Source: Rhodocollybia butyracea (taxonomy: Eukaryota; Basidiomycota; Agaricomycetes; Agaricales; Omphalotaceae). Taken from it: DNA of 64,000 nucleotides. Below the pieces are notes generated by a model. The model saw only the letters and a program-made list of their open reading frames with translations, was not told the origin of the DNA and ran no database searches. The stretch covers positions 1 to 64,000 of the forward strand of contig JADNRY010000261.1 of the NCBI GenBank assembly GCA_015501585.1, read 5' to 3'. The position numbers and the translations under genes are program-made. Of this stretch, positions 1-12,198 are shown piece after piece. Positions within the stretch are counted from its first letter, which is position 1, and each line of letters opens with the position of its first letter.

Positions 1-2431
1 CGGCGGGATGGTGAGAAGGGTTTTCTTTTCCCAGTTAAGACTATTTGCAGTACGTCGCAGAACATGGCCGAAGAACTGCTTTTGAATTCGCCGAACTGCG
101 ATAATCTGAGCCTTCTGGACGGACAAGCCATCGTCGTCGATTTTCTTAGCTTTTCGTAGCTCAGAACCATCGGTTCGGATTTCATCAGCCGATTCATCGG
201 AAAGAAAATGAGGTATTCCGAGAAGACGACCCATGCTATGAGATCCTGTGGAACGAAATTATTAACGACACGAGTCATAGAAAACAGGGCAAATATACCT
301 TGGGTGATGTAAGAAGAGGCGTCGCAGTTAGAGCCAGCTTGATCCGCCCTTGTTTGAGTGCTGTCAAGGCAGAGTAATATTTTGGGCCAAGATTTCGCAT
401 TTCGTGAGCTTCATCCAGGGAAACTGTCAGATATTCCTGGTGATATAACGTTTCCTTGAGCTCTCGAGTTCGCTGAGGCAACTCGCTAGGTTTTTTGGTC
501 CAGCTTGAGGCTCCACGTGAGCTTTGATACACACGGGAAAAGTCGTTCTGAAGAGACTGAGCACATACATCATTAGCGATTAGAATTCATGACGGGATAA
601 ATGACCAACGGAATGGGTGACAAGTATAATGCGGTTTTGAAGCTGGTGTTTCGAAGAGTGAAATGGTCCTGTGGGATCCCAAAATCCTGGATTTCCAGAC
701 TTGGGACAGTCGTACTGGAAGATGTCAATGCTTTTCGGCAGAAACAGGGTTTTCAGCTCTTGGAGCCACTGAGAGCGTAACGTTCCTGGCATGATGATAA
801 GATGAGGAAGTGCTGGTACAATTTTCGTGTCTTGAAGATAGGGAAAACTTTCTGCCCAAGTGTAGCGAATTAAGCGTAAGTGGTATGGTGAAGAAAGGGG
901 AGAATATCTTACGAAGTATCGGTGGCAGAGGTTTTTTAGCTTCCTGAAGCGCTACGGCTTGTTCAAAAATCCAATAACGGCGATCGCCAGCGCTGTTTTT
1001 CCAAGGCCTACCTCGTCACATTCGAGAATTCCAGTACAGTGTCCCGGTGATGAAGTTGCGGTAAAAGTGTTACGAATAATGGAATGGACACCAGCGAGCT
1101 GGTGCCAATGAAGTTGCAGGAGACGAGAGAGTCTGTTTGCTGAAGTGATGGGGTAAACAACGCAGGCTTATCCCATGGAGTGAAACCAGCTATGTTACGA
1201 AAACGATTGAACTGGAGTGGCAGATTATCCTTCCGAAAGCCCAATCTATGAGCGAGATCCACGACATTGAGATTTGCCTCGAATTCCATACCAAGATCTG
1301 CGACCTCAAGATCCAAAAGCTGAACGGAGAAGTCTCTACCGATGGGCTGACTGTTTTTCATCGTCGTAGGTCCGAAAATATTGATCGTATACTTGGACAA
1401 GTTCTTCCAAGTCCTCCGGTGTGGCAAGACTTTTGAATTCCATCAGGTTAACGTTCACGTTGGCTTTTTTCTATTACAGCAGTTAGGAGTGGAGTTGGTA
1501 CTTATGTGTGATATCGCACCTTGCTGTTTATCCGATTTGACGTTTGCAGGTCGCACCGCTGCACCGATTGCGCTCATGATATCGTTCACCTGATCGAGCA
1601 TCTTCTCTGCCTTTTCAAGGTTTTCTCGAGTAGAGTAGAGCTCCGCAATGTCTTTCCACTTTCCTACCGCACGAATGGTCGCCGTGATTTTGGTTTTCGT
1701 AGGTTTACCTTGGCTGAGGGCTAAGTAAAAGATTTAAAGAGTTGATTAGCATGCATATGTTACATGGGAAACTAAGTATACACACCATCGAACGCTTTTA
1801 GAGCTGCCTTTTCGATCTCGATGATTCTACCTTTGTCTCTGATGATGTGCCGCCTGATACGATCCCAAGAGCGTATGACAATGGCGTTCAAAGGCCTTCG
1901 CAATGCCAGCGGAAGTAAAAGTTGTGGATTTCTGTCATCGCCATAGGCCTCAGGTCCAAACAGAGAGAGAGCGATACTTTCCAGAGCCGCGGGAAGATAC
2001 ATCTCGGCGGAGGGCCACTCTGCATCGATATTATCCTCGTTAAGTAGAATCGTAACAGGGTGAATACCAGCTTGGTGAAGACACTGCACGATTGTCGCAT
2101 GAACTTTCCATGACTCCCACCTCTTTGTAACATAGGTAGCCCACTTTTTACGGCCTGGGAACTCGGAAGCGCCTTTGGAATTGACTGCGAACTTGATTTT
2201 CTTTTCTTCGCTGTCGAGCCCGTTATATGCGGCAAAGTATGACGCGATATCCTCCACGTCGGTTCGAGAGAGACCTTTCGGAAGTAGTGTATCGTCCGAT
2301 GGAAAGAGGCCATGTTTCACCCCGGTAATGTCCTGCCAGACTGGCCATCCCCAGGGATGACCGAGTGGTGAAGCGGAGGGATCAGTGAAGTAGAGTTTGA
2401 TGAGAGCACTAGCTACGGTATGACTGGGCAT
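1..2431 (-). CDS. SNF2-family DNA-dependent ATPase/helicase, partial, with two apparent frameshifts
   Basis: The gene reads leftward from the ATG at 2431 and leaves the window, so the C-terminal helicase lobe is missing. Seen in translated exons: a novel N-terminal region (2431-1786), then LHWHQLAGVHSI, motif I DEVGLGKT (near 1000), motif Ia-like PGTLRSQWLQEL (near 780), ILVTHS, motif II LDEAHEMRN (near 415) and motif III LALTATPLLTSP. These are SNF2 signatures. Introns of about 55-75 nt join in phase, for example 1785-1721, a 75-nt intron ending near 1340 and a 59-nt intron ending near 1143. Two places do not join cleanly. At the A5 run near 966-970 one base seems missing between AIAVIGF and EQAVALQEAKK, and near 234 one base seems missing between KDLIA and MGRLLGIPHF. 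Either this is a decaying gene or the assembly has two indels. The family uses ATP hydrolysis to translocate on DNA or remodel chromatin in the nucleus. Confidence 0.82.
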
Positions 2432-2751
2432 GGCAGGGAAAGCGAGGTGTAAAGTTGGGGAGGAAAGGTGAGATGCGTATCATGGATGACTTGGTACATA
2501 TATATATATCGCAATAATTTTTTTGAGAGTTGACTCGAAGCTGGATGCATGCAGATTTCGAGTCATTGGGCTCGATTACTGCGGTGTAGCTGACCGAATT
2601 CTAGCCGTCGCATCGTTAGAGTAGTCGCTCCGCCACTTAGGTAATTGGATAGGTTTATTAAGGGAGGCATATGTCAGATAATACAATTGCTCTTGTTCCT
2701 TTACCGCCATGTTGTCTGGAGTGTCAATGGTCCCGTTTACACCCGGTTGCC
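2432..2751. other. Intergenic, no gene seen
   Basis: Upstream region of the leftward SNF2 gene. It holds a TATATATATAT run at about 2500-2511. No open frame or RNA fold is convincing. Confidence 0.4.
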
Positions 2752-3165
2752 TCTACTGGCAGATAGAGAGTCGAGCGACGGAGCATAACTTTGCTGGAGA
2801 ACTTAACTCACTGCCTCCCAGATAGAATGTCCAGTCCTTGAGCATACCCTTTGAATTTGCTGCCTTGCAGATAGAGCTTTTAGCGACACGGAGCATAACT
2901 TTGCCTCCAGCCCAATCTGCCAGGTGGCAGATAACGGGTAGAGAGACACAGCATATTCGCTTACAACTGAATCCGCCTCGTTGCAGACACAAGGTAGTTG
3001 TTGTTAGTTTGAAGCAAAGTTATGCTCCGTCGCTACAACCTCTATCTGCAAGGCAGCAAATTCAAAGGGTATGCTCAGGGACTGGATGTTCTATCTGGGA
3101 GGCAGTGAATTAAGTTCTCGAGCAAAGTTATGCTCCGTCGCTTGACTCTCTATCTGCCACTGCGC
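2752..3165. repeat. Foldback element: ~150 bp inverted repeat with ~110 bp spacer
   Basis: The left arm (about 2752-2905) is the reverse complement of the right arm (about 3016-3165) with few mismatches. The core GTTATGCTCCGTCGCT occurs inverted near 2768 and 2885, direct near 3022, 3128 and 3185, and as a diverged copy near 3243. The block ACCCTTTGAATTTGCTGCC (near 2845) is mirrored near 3055. No transposase frame lies inside, so this is best read as a non-autonomous foldback or MITE-like insertion between two divergent genes. Its termini and target-site duplication were not resolved. Confidence 0.75.
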
Positions 3166-3403
3166 ATTCTATCTCAAGCGAAGTTATGCTCCGTCGCTAC
3201 ATGTTCAATCTGCAAGAGAGCAAATTCAGCTTGAAGCGAGGTTATGCTGGGTCACTGCGTGCGATATCATGCTATCTGTGAGGGCGTGGATTGAAGCGAC
3301 ATGACTCGATACATTATTCCATTTTTTCTGTATTGTGTGATAATAAACCTGTTCCTTTATTTAAGCTCGAAGTTTTGTGGACTGGACTTTCAACCCCTTC
3401 ATC

Positions 3404-6081
3404 ATGTCCGTTGAAATCAAAAGCTACTCTCTCCGAGATTACGTCGTTGCTGCCGGAAAGCTGGACGATCTTAACGATGACATTGGGTTCATTCAGTTTA
3501 TGCTGACTGGTGAAACTATGTTCATGAGCATCGAAGCATTAGCCTAACACCTACGTTTACAGGAAGGACAACGGACAGGGAAGGTCAAGCCATCCAAGCT
3601 TTTGTGGACGTCAACAAGAACAGGATCGGGGCCAACCAAGATATCTCGATGGCTAGAGACTTTGACTCTCTGATTGGAATTTCCCAGAACCTTCTGGTAT
3701 CTACACCGCTGTCAGTTTATCCGGTACCCATACCAGCAGCAGCATTGACCAGCAGTATTCACCTTCGATGGCCTGTGGTGCAAGACGACGGTGAAATAAT
3801 CCAGGTAAGAATTTGACAAATGATGTTCCACACGTCACTAATTTAAAAATATAGACACCGATTCATAGGATCCCCAACTTGCAATTGGCTGCGTGGTTAA
3901 CTCGAGGCCAAATTCATATATGTTTTCCTAGTTTAGCAACGAGAGAGGGCGGTCAGCAATCGAAGCCTCTGACCTTGGATCAGCTTACCCAATTTTACGA
4001 GGTGGGTCTACGTCCTACCATTGCTGAGCTGCTTCCAGAAGATGTCTCCGACTGGGCTCCTACTTACCAAGCCGAGCTGTTCCGTGCGAAGAAATCCTCA
4101 GGCCATATGGGCTATCAATCGAAGATGATTCCTGGAAGTCATGTCCGAGAACTTGGTTCCACACTTCGATATTATCTATCTGCTGGGAATATTGACTGGG
4201 CCAACGATTTCTTCTTCCTCCATACGGCTAGGGGATATAAACACGCTACGCAACACTTAACCAGTCGAACCATGGCGAGGTTAAAGCTTGAGGAGTTCTG
4301 CACGACTATCGGCTTGGAGGAGAACGTTTTCGAGGAGGGTGAGTGGAGTTTTTTAGCGCAAATCAACTCTGTCTTCAATGGTCGACAGCTGCGCAGTCTC
4401 GGGTTGTTGAAGAAGTGCTTGGAATACGTTCCGAGGACGCTGTTCGGATTACTTCGCTGGGAAGCTCAAAGTACTCCCGGGATATTGTCAGCCATCTGCT
4501 AGGTGTATCGGGTTGCCGAATTGAGCCTGGTGTTCGGGCTGCTGGTGCTTTTGAAGGGGTTTACTTTCAACTGTACTCGACGGACAAGGCCCTTACTTAC
4601 AATCCGGAAGGTAATCATCACGGGAAATTCATGTCGATTTCTGAAGCGATGGGAGTGAAGCAGCCGGCCCCCTTTATCACTGGACTCCAAAAGCTTTTTG
4701 TGGAAGCGATGGACATGAATACATCGAATGCACGCATCGAGGTTCGAGTACCGTTTCGCCACGCATGTACAGTGCTGACAAGGTTTGACTCTGGTGCTAT
4801 TCAAGAATGTATGCTGGGGTTTCGACGGACAGTATGGTGGTAAGTTTTATCGACTTGAAGATTTACGAATATGTTGTTCAACAGTTTTACAGGAACTTCC
4901 GAGCACACCGGTTAGAAGCAATAAGCAGGCTCCTCATGAAGCAAGCCATGGGCTCTCCAGAGTTTCGGGTAACATCTGATGCACTTCTTTTGACCGCTGC
5001 CTCCGTGTGGCTCGTTAATTCTCTTCATGCTCGACCTGATGATGGATCCGCCGCACGAGACCTCATGAGAGCTGTGCTGCCTTTGACTGATGCTGTGGAT
5101 CCTGATCCCGAGACTCTTTTGTTTAAAGGAGGATACCAGGCGACGGGAGGACAAGACAGTGACGGTGATGAAGACTTGTTGTTAGATGTTCCGTATAATC
5201 CGTATGGCGCCATATTTCCTCGCCGGATCATATTGAATTTCGAGGTTCCGCGAATGGCGAGGGACACCGATACACCGCGTACACTCCCCCCGAAATCATT
5301 CGAATACCTTTTCAAAGGGTCTGTGGGTGATATTGAATATCGGTTTCATCCAGTTGGGATCATTCCGCGTGGAGTCCAACCCGTGCGCCGAGTCGTAACA
5401 AACAAAACTCACCGAACGCGGACCTTTGTGGAGAGTGACACCGACCCACGAGATGTCAATTTATTCAACTTGGGATCGAAAGGTCTCAGCCTGCCTTTAC
5501 CTCTAGTGGATGATGGATCCGATATGGAGGTGGACGACGAGCAGACGAATACCTCTCCAGATATTGACTTCAAGGTGTATCGCATCTACAGGCAGTTCCT
5601 CGTGGACATGGCGTTGAAGAGTTCTACTACGAAACAGGGTGGTGGACCATCATATATGAAGCTTAACGAAGAGGAGCGAGTGAGGGTGACGGAAGACTTG
5701 TATAACAACCTGAAGCTTTCTGATATGTGGAATGAAGTTTTTTGGAAGGTGGGAACTCCGGCATCTCGAGAGCAAGTATTTCGACATCTTTTTCCTCCGA
5801 AGGGACACGAGACTTCCCCCAAAGCGCAGAACTACCCTACGTCCCAATACTACCGGGATTGGAAGGCTCTATGTGCTACTGCTGACGAGGAAACGGTGGA
5901 AAAAATTCGAGGAGCGATTCGTAAAAAGGTTTTGCCACTTAAGTGGTTGCCTTTTGCTGGATCGGATCGGATGTGGAACACGAGCCAGAAGCCCAAGGGG
6001 TTTACGAGGCTTCCTCCACGAACTTCAGGGCCAGCTCCTCATATCTTATGTCGTGAAGAACCTAGCTGGGAGGAGGATTAG
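3404..6081 (+). CDS. Unrecognised 823-residue protein, five exons
   Basis: Exons 3404-3509, 3563-3804, 3855-4338, 4389-4839 and 4893-6081 join with four GT-AG introns of 50-53 nt and give one frame of 824 codons including the stop, so the model is internally consistent. The protein starts MSVEIKSYSLRDYV. It has acidic stretches (DSDGDEDLLLD, DDGSDMEVDDEQ) and a C-terminal basic and aromatic segment (VLPLKWLPFAGSDRMWNT). I see no signal peptide, membrane segment or known catalytic motif, and I do not recognise the family. It is divergently arranged with the SNF2 gene, which could mean shared regulation, although the foldback element lies between them. It shows no internal stops. Confidence 0.8.
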
Positions 6082-6181
6082 ATAGCTTAACATTCGATGA
6101 ACTGTATATACGATATTAACACACTTGAAGGAAACGATGGATCATTAAGTATCATGCACGCCGCCGACGCTATCTCAGTAC
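6082..6181. other. Short intergenic stretch
   Basis: 3' flank of the 823-residue gene. Nothing recognisable before the dispersed repeat begins. Confidence 0.3.
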
Positions 6182-6408
6182 AAAGAATATTTTATTGCGA
6201 CAGATCCGACTATTAGAATCCTTAGAGCTTTGAACGAATGCATCCACTGGTGCTGAACATCCATCAGTACCATTCACAGGCCGGGGGATTAAGTACCCAT
6301 TCGACGGGATACAAGACAAGTAGGCCATAGCACCAGGGCACAGAGCGATGCCGATCTGATTGTGATTGATGGCAATTCGATCAGATTGATTGCATCCCAG
6401 ATCAGTAG
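6182..6408. repeat. Dispersed ~220 bp repeat, copy 1
   Basis: Shares an ordered series of blocks with 7738-7948 and 10076-10300: AAGAATATT, ATTAGAATC, CATCCACTGGT, ACCATTCACAGGCCGGGGG, TACCCATTCG, CCAGGGCACAGAG and GATCTGATTGTGATTGATGG. It is non-coding in all frames of useful length. The family is unknown to me. Confidence 0.65.
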
Positions 6409-6923
6409 ATCTATAGTCAAATGCATGCATGCACGTCTACGACGTGCGCTGTGTACACTATTACTTCCACCATCCATGTTCAAAGCATCCGTGCTCGTCC
6501 ACGACGTGTCCTGGGCACTTGACCACTTGTAAGTGCATATAACGTTCAGTACACATACATGTGGCAAAGTGCACAGGGCACGTCGTGGAAGTGCCTGGAT
6601 GTGTGAAAGACAGCGGATGATAAACAGTGGGAGCGATCTGGTACACCGTGCTCGTCGTGCACATGCATGGATGCCCTAAGGACAATACAAGGTTTAATGC
6701 ACAGATGAGTGGGGTCATATAGTACGCCATGCACGTCGTGGACGAATACCCGATGATTCTGGTATAGAACATCACCGGGATACCAGGATCGTATAGTGTG
6801 AACTGAGGTGCATGAATGTTTGTGGTAGTGTACACGTCTTGGACGTGCACAGATGAGGGGGAGTGATAGCGTACACAGTGCACGCTGTGGTCGGTGCAGT
6901 CCAACGTTCAGTGTACTAAATTT

Positions 6924-7480
6924 CACAGCCTGAAGTGCATAACAATGTTAGTGGCCTGGTGCTACCAGTACTGCTAAGTAACTAATTATCCTAACTACTA
7001 CTACTATTCTATTAGACGTGCATCCACTAAGAATGTTAGCGTCGCCTACGAGTACTACTAACCGACTAACCGACTAACCGACTAACTATACTAGCTATAC
7101 TACTATACTACTCGCACAGCCTGGGATGCATATGCTAACAAGTTAGCGGACCCATACTACCAGTACTACTTCAAGTAACTAATTATACTAAGTACTTGTT
7201 CTACTACTATACTATTAGCCGTGCATCCGCTAACAATGTTAGCGTCGCCTGCAGCCAGTACTACTACCAGTAACTAACTATACTACTATACTACTGGCAC
7301 AGCCTGGGCTGCATCCGCTGACAAGTTAGCGGCCCCGTACTACCAGTACTACTTCAAGAAACTAATGATACTAAGTACTTATTCTACTACTATACTATTA
7401 GCTGTGCATCCGCACACAATGTTAGCGTCGCTGTGCTGCTTATAACTATACGAACTATACTACTATACTACCAATGTTAG
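6924..7480. repeat. ~185 bp tandem repeat, three copies
   Basis: CACAGCCTGGG-like starts at 6924, 7115 and 7298 give periods of 191 and 183 bp. Each unit contains GCATCCGCTAACAATGTTAGCG-type inverted repeats (bases reading in toward AATGTT), ACTACCAGTACTACT and runs of ACTATACTACT. No protein is encoded. Outer edges are approximate because the last copy decays after about 7450. Confidence 0.7.
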
Positions 7481-7737
7481 TGGCTAAAGCAGCACTACAA
7501 GTAACTAATTCTTGTAACTAGCTACTTAAACATAGAAAACAGTCCAATAGAGTAAGAAATACCTTCGGCTATTGTTACATACCAAGGGGAAGACAGAGCG
7601 GACATGGACCAAATCCTAATGCACCGACAACAGATATTAATGTCCTAGGCAGTGCGGAGAAGCTTCGGGAGTGGGAGGGGAATAATGGTTAAGGCAAGAG
7701 AGAGATCAACGGAAGAAAGGTAAAACACAGAAAAATG
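7481..7737. other. No feature seen
   Basis: Unique-looking non-coding sequence between two repeat families. I find no open frame, RNA fold or repeat worth naming. Confidence 0.3.
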
Positions 7738-7948
7738 CATTCCGAAAGATCCGAATATTAAAATTCTTAGGGCTTCGGGCTATCGCATCTACTGACCATG
7801 ACCGTCCTTCCGTACCATCCACAAGCCGGGGGGCTAGATATCCATTCGAGACGATGCAAGACAAGTGGGAGGTAGTACCAGCGTAGTAAGTAACGCCGAT
7901 CCGATCGTGATTGATCGCAAATCAATTAGATTGATTGCATCAGGAGGA
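7738..7948. repeat. Dispersed ~220 bp repeat, copy 2
   Basis: Same block order as 6182-6408: CCGAATATTAAAATTCTTAG, ACCATCCACAAGCCGGGGGG, ATCCATTCGA, GATCGTGATTGATCG and AGATTGATTGCATC. This is the most diverged of the three copies. Confidence 0.55.
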
Positions 7949-8501
7949 GACTGTGAGGAGAATGGTAGTCGAATACTCGAATCGTATGAGTGTGCCCGCC
8001 TGAGTAGAGGTTTCTAGGAAGGTTAGTAGGGTACAATGGGGCGGAATATGAGGAGGATAGAATATAAATAACGGGAGTAATGGTGTTGTTCGCTAGTATA
8101 TAGTGAACGGAAATATAAAGCATGAAGGTAAGAAGCTAGCTACCGGTAGGGCAGATAATACTACCACATGGTGCTCATCCACAATGTGCCCTGTGCACTT
8201 GACCACATCTAGCTTGAATCGAGGATAGCATATGGCAGAGTCACACATGGCATGTCGTGGACATGATTGTATACACAATGCACATTGTGGGGGTGCATAC
8301 ACAGAACACGTCAGGGAAGTGCATGGATGTGTGAACAAAGACTTGGACACATCGTGGACATTGCAGATGAGGCGGGAGTGATTGTGCACCCCGTGCACGT
8401 CGTAGACGTGTCTGGATGCATTGGACTGTGATTAACTGTGATGAAAGATTCTAATATTCAGATCTTTAGTACTAGTGGACCCAGGGCACGCCATAGACGT
8501 G

Positions 8502-9190
8502 CATGGAATGTACGTCCACGACGTGCATGGAATGTACATCCACGACGTGCATGGAGTGTACGTCCACGACGTGCATGGAGTGTACGTCCACGACGTGCAT
8601 GGAGTGTACGTCCACGACGTGCGCTGTGCCCTTTACCACATGTACGTGTACGCGCTGTGGACAGAATAATGGATCTATAGTCTAATATGCATCCATGCAC
8701 GTCTACGGCACGCCATAGACGTGCATGGAATGTACGTCCACGACGTGCATGGAATGTACGTCCACGATGTGCATGGAATGTACGTCCACGACGTGCATGG
8801 AATGTACGTCCACGACGTGCATGGAGTGTACGTCCACGACGTGCATGGAGTGTACGTCCACGACGTGCATGGAGTGTACGTCCACGACGTGCGCTGTGCC
8901 CTTTACCACATGTACGTGTACGCGCTGTGGACAGAATAATGGATCTATAGTCTAATATGCATCCATGCACGTCTACGGCACGCCATAGACGTGCATGGAA
9001 TGTACGTCCACGACGTGCATGGAATGTACGTCCACGACGTGCATGGAATGTACGTCCACGACGTGCATGGAGTGTACGTCCACGACGTGCGCTGTGCCCT
9101 TTACCACATGTACGTGTACGCGCTGTGGACAGAATAATGGATCTATAGTCTAATATGCATCCATGCACGTCTACGACGTGCGCAGTGCGC
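8502..9190 (+). repeat. Higher-order 24-bp tandem array (5 + 7 + 4 units)
   Basis: Units begin CATGGAATG or CATGGAGTG and end CCACGACGTG. Five units fill 8502-8621, seven fill 8724-8891 and four fill 8994-9089. Each block is followed by an almost identical ~102-bp spacer (8622-8723, 8892-8993, 9090-about 9190) containing CCCTTTACCACATGTACGTG and AATGGATCTATAGTC. Within each block the 5' units read GGAATG and the 3' units GGAGTG. This suggests whole block-plus-spacer duplication followed by unit gain or loss. Because 24 is a multiple of 3, several frames stay open by chance. Confidence 0.92.
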
Positions 9191-9513
9191 ACCATCACTG
9201 CCCCCTCTGATGGGGCACTGTACGCAAGCCCTATCAACTTGGACAAGTCAGTCGATCTATAGTCCAATTGTCCCATGCACGTCTGCGACGTGTGCTGTGT
9301 GCATAAGGTGTATGAGTTGACAGATCAGTCAATCCATATCCAATGCATATATGCACGTCCACGACGTGTGCTGTGTACACTCCTTCAAGATAAACTGATT
9401 TGGTGCAAGGCAATAAACAAGCCATGTACAGATGAGTAGGAGTGATGACCTACACAAGAAAAGCAATGGACATTATAGCGTCTAGCCAAAAAATCAATCA
9501 AGGTAAACAACAT

Positions 9514-9626
9514 GGCCAGAGAGGGAATCAAACCCCCGCCTACTTGGTACCCAATACACCTGCAGTTCTGTCGCAGATTTACTTTGTATTTTGCCAAATC
9601 GTCATTTGCCACTAGACTATCTGGCC
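9514..9626 (-). tRNA. tRNA-like unit, GGCCAGA family
   Basis: Read on the minus strand: acceptor GGCCAGA pairs with TCTGGCC. Box A is TAGTCTAGTGG and box B is GGTTTGATTCC. The anticodon-position arm is enlarged, with ATTTGG facing CCAAGT and AATAC facing GTATT. A T6 run follows within 25 nt on the same strand. No ordinary seven-base anticodon loop is visible, so no amino acid is assigned. Confidence 0.6.
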
Positions 9627-10075
9627 ATGACTACAACCTATGCTAAAAAAGCATTTATTAGCATACGCAAGCATGTGCTGTGTACACACCCCGACCATGT
9701 GCACTGCATACAGTATCACTCCCACATCCATGCACGTCCACGACATGCACTGTGTACACTATCACTCCCCTGTCATCAGTGAATTTAGCTTTAAAGCATC
9801 CTTGCATATCCATGACGTGCCCTGTGCACTCTACCGCATGCGACGTAGGTATTGAAAGATGTTTCTATTTTGGGGGTGCATGAATGTGTACACAGGGCAC
9901 GTCGTGGACGTGTATGGATGCATTCAAGGCAATAAAAGATCCATGCACAAATGGACAGGAGTGAGAACATTCACACCGCACATGATGATACCAATTCACT
10001 TCCAGGTTTTTCACACATCCATGCACGTCCCCGACGTGCGCTGTGTAGACTAAGTATCTGAAAAACACACAGTAC

Positions 10076-10300
10076 AAAGAATATTCTATTGCAGCTGATC
10101 TGAATAATAGAATCTTTAGCCCTTTGGCCCAAGACATCCACTGGTTCTGACCACCTTTCGGTACCATTCACAGGCCGGGGGGTTAAGTACCCATTCGGCG
10201 CGATAGGCCATATCACCAGGGCACAGAGTAGGGCCAATCTGATTGTGATTGATGGTAGTTTAATTATATCAGTTATATTAGTTGTATCATGAGATTGTGA
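10076..10300. repeat. Dispersed ~220 bp repeat, copy 3
   Basis: Contains ACAAAGAATATTCTATTGC, ATTCACAGGCCGGGGGG, TTAAGTACCCATTCGGCG, CACCAGGGCACAGAGTA and AATCTGATTGTGATTGATGG in the same order as copy 1, which it resembles closely. Confidence 0.65.
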
Positions 10301-10856
10301 AGAGACCAGTGATCATTGGACATCGTGGACATGCATGAATTCATGAGAGAACCTTTACTCTAATGGTCAGTGAATTTATCATCAGAGCATCTGTACACGT
10401 CTACGACGTGCACTGTGCACACGATCACTCTCCTCTCAGACCATTGGACTGGGTCTCTTCACGATCTCATAATGCCATGAATTATGATTGGATTGGCCTA
10501 CTTGTCTCATATCATGTCGAGCATCTATTGGTTTTCTGTGGGGTCGGAATACACAGCACACGTCACAGACGTACAAGGATGTGTGAAAAAAAATACAGTT
10601 CCAGTAATAGAGAACACAGGCCACGTCGTGGACGTGCCTGGATCTGTGAAAGACAACAGAAGATGAGCGGGAGCACTTGGGGTACACGGCGCATGTCATG
10701 GGCGTGCATGGATTGAGCACAAGAGAAGGTTTAATGGTTGAGTGGCAGTGGGAAAGACAATTTACCGTTGCTGCCAAGTTTGTTGTGGGCTCAGGTGGGA
10801 TTGATTATTAGATTATTTCATGCTCATAAGGTTTTGTTTAACATTGCTGTAGTCAT

Positions 10857-10971
10857 GGTCAGATAGTCTAGTGGCAAAGGACGATTTGGTAGAATATTCG
10901 GTGGTTTTCTTATAAACAATACGAAGATCATCGAACACCAAATAGGCGGGGGTTCAATTCCCTCTCTGGCC
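10857..10971 (+). tRNA. tRNA-like unit, GGCCAGA family
   Basis: Acceptor GGTCAGA pairs with TCTGGCC (one G-T wobble). Box A is TAGTCTAGTGG and box B is GGTTCAATTCC. The long anticodon-position arm is closed by ATTTGGT and ACCAAAT, while sister copies have ACTTGGT and ATCAAGT, a compensatory change. A T7 run follows near 10991. Confidence 0.62.
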
Positions 10972-12099
10972 AATCTTGTCAATGTAATGGTTTTTTTGGT
11001 CTTCATTGTGTTTCATACATCTGTGCACATCCACGACGTGAGCTGTGTACCTCGTCACTTTATATTTGGTCACTTTTGTGTGTACTTTATGACTTGCCCA
11101 CATCAAGGGACGTCTACGACGTGCACTGCGTACTATATGACTTGTGCAGCACATCAAGTAAGGTGGTACACTGGCATGGATATTTAGATGAGTGGGAGTG
11201 ATGGTGTACACCGCACACATCGTGGATGTGCCTGGAGGTGTAAAAAAACTCAAGTTCAAATGGGTGGAAGTGATAGAGTACACCGTGCGCGTTGTGGACG
11301 TCCACGCATTATGTGGATGTAAGGTCTGTCAGACATCAGGGCACGTCCATGACGTGCACTATGTACTTGTTCACTTGCCCACATGAGGTGCAGAATTGAT
11401 AGAGTACGCAGTGTACACTACAGAGAAAGTGGGTGATACTCAGCGTGGATGTGTGAAAGAGCAATTGGGTACACCGCGCACGTCGTGGACGTGCATGGAT
11501 GCCCTGAGTACAAGAGAAGGTTTAATGAGCAGATGGAGTGGCAGTGGGAAAGACAAATTACCATTGCTGACAGGTTTGTTGTATGAATGCCAGTGTACAA
11601 ACTTACCTTGATGTGCACTGTGTACTTTATCGCTTTTGTGTACTGTATGACTTGCACAAATCATAGAGTACACAGTGCATACACCTCCAGGCACGTCCAC
11701 GACGTGCGGGTGTGTACCACCTTACCTTGATGTGCACTGTGCACTTGATCACTTGGACAAATTCATGGATGTGGATGTATCGGGGGTCATAGTGTACACC
11801 ATGCACGTCATGGACGTGCATAGATGTGTGGAAGTCATAGAGTATACGAAAGTGATCAAGTACACAGTGCACATCAAGGTAAGGTGGTACACCGTGCACG
11901 TCATGGACGTGTCTGGAGGTGTATACACTGTGTACTCTATGATTTGCACAGATTCATGGATTACATGAATTTGTGCAAGTCATACAGTACACAGTGCACA
12001 TCAAGGTAAGTTTGTACACTGGCATTGATAGGGTACACCGCACACGTCGTGGACGTGCACAAACGTGTAAAACACAATGGAGAACCAAAAAAAATCATT

Positions 12100-12198
12100 G
12101 GCCAGAGAGGGAATCGAACCCCCGCCTACTTGATAGAAGTGTACTGGAGCTCACAGGCTATTCTACCAAGTCGTCATTTACCACTAGACTATCTGGCC
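12100..12198 (-). tRNA. tRNA-like unit, GGCCAGA family
   Basis: Minus strand. Acceptor GGCCAGA/TCTGGCC is perfect over 7 bp. Box A is TAGTCTAGTGG, box B is GGTTCGATTCC, and the variable region is AGGC. The anticodon-position arm is an 11-bp helix, ACTTGGTAGAA with TTCTATCAAGT, around a loop of about 12 nt. T8 follows directly downstream at 12094-12087 on the minus strand. Nearly identical to the copy at 12632. Confidence 0.65.

Noticed and set aside
8438..9276. Long repetitive open frames on both strands, up to 272 codons
   Set aside because: The 24-bp repeat period is a multiple of three, so several frames stay open by chance. Protein sequences are pure repeat translations.
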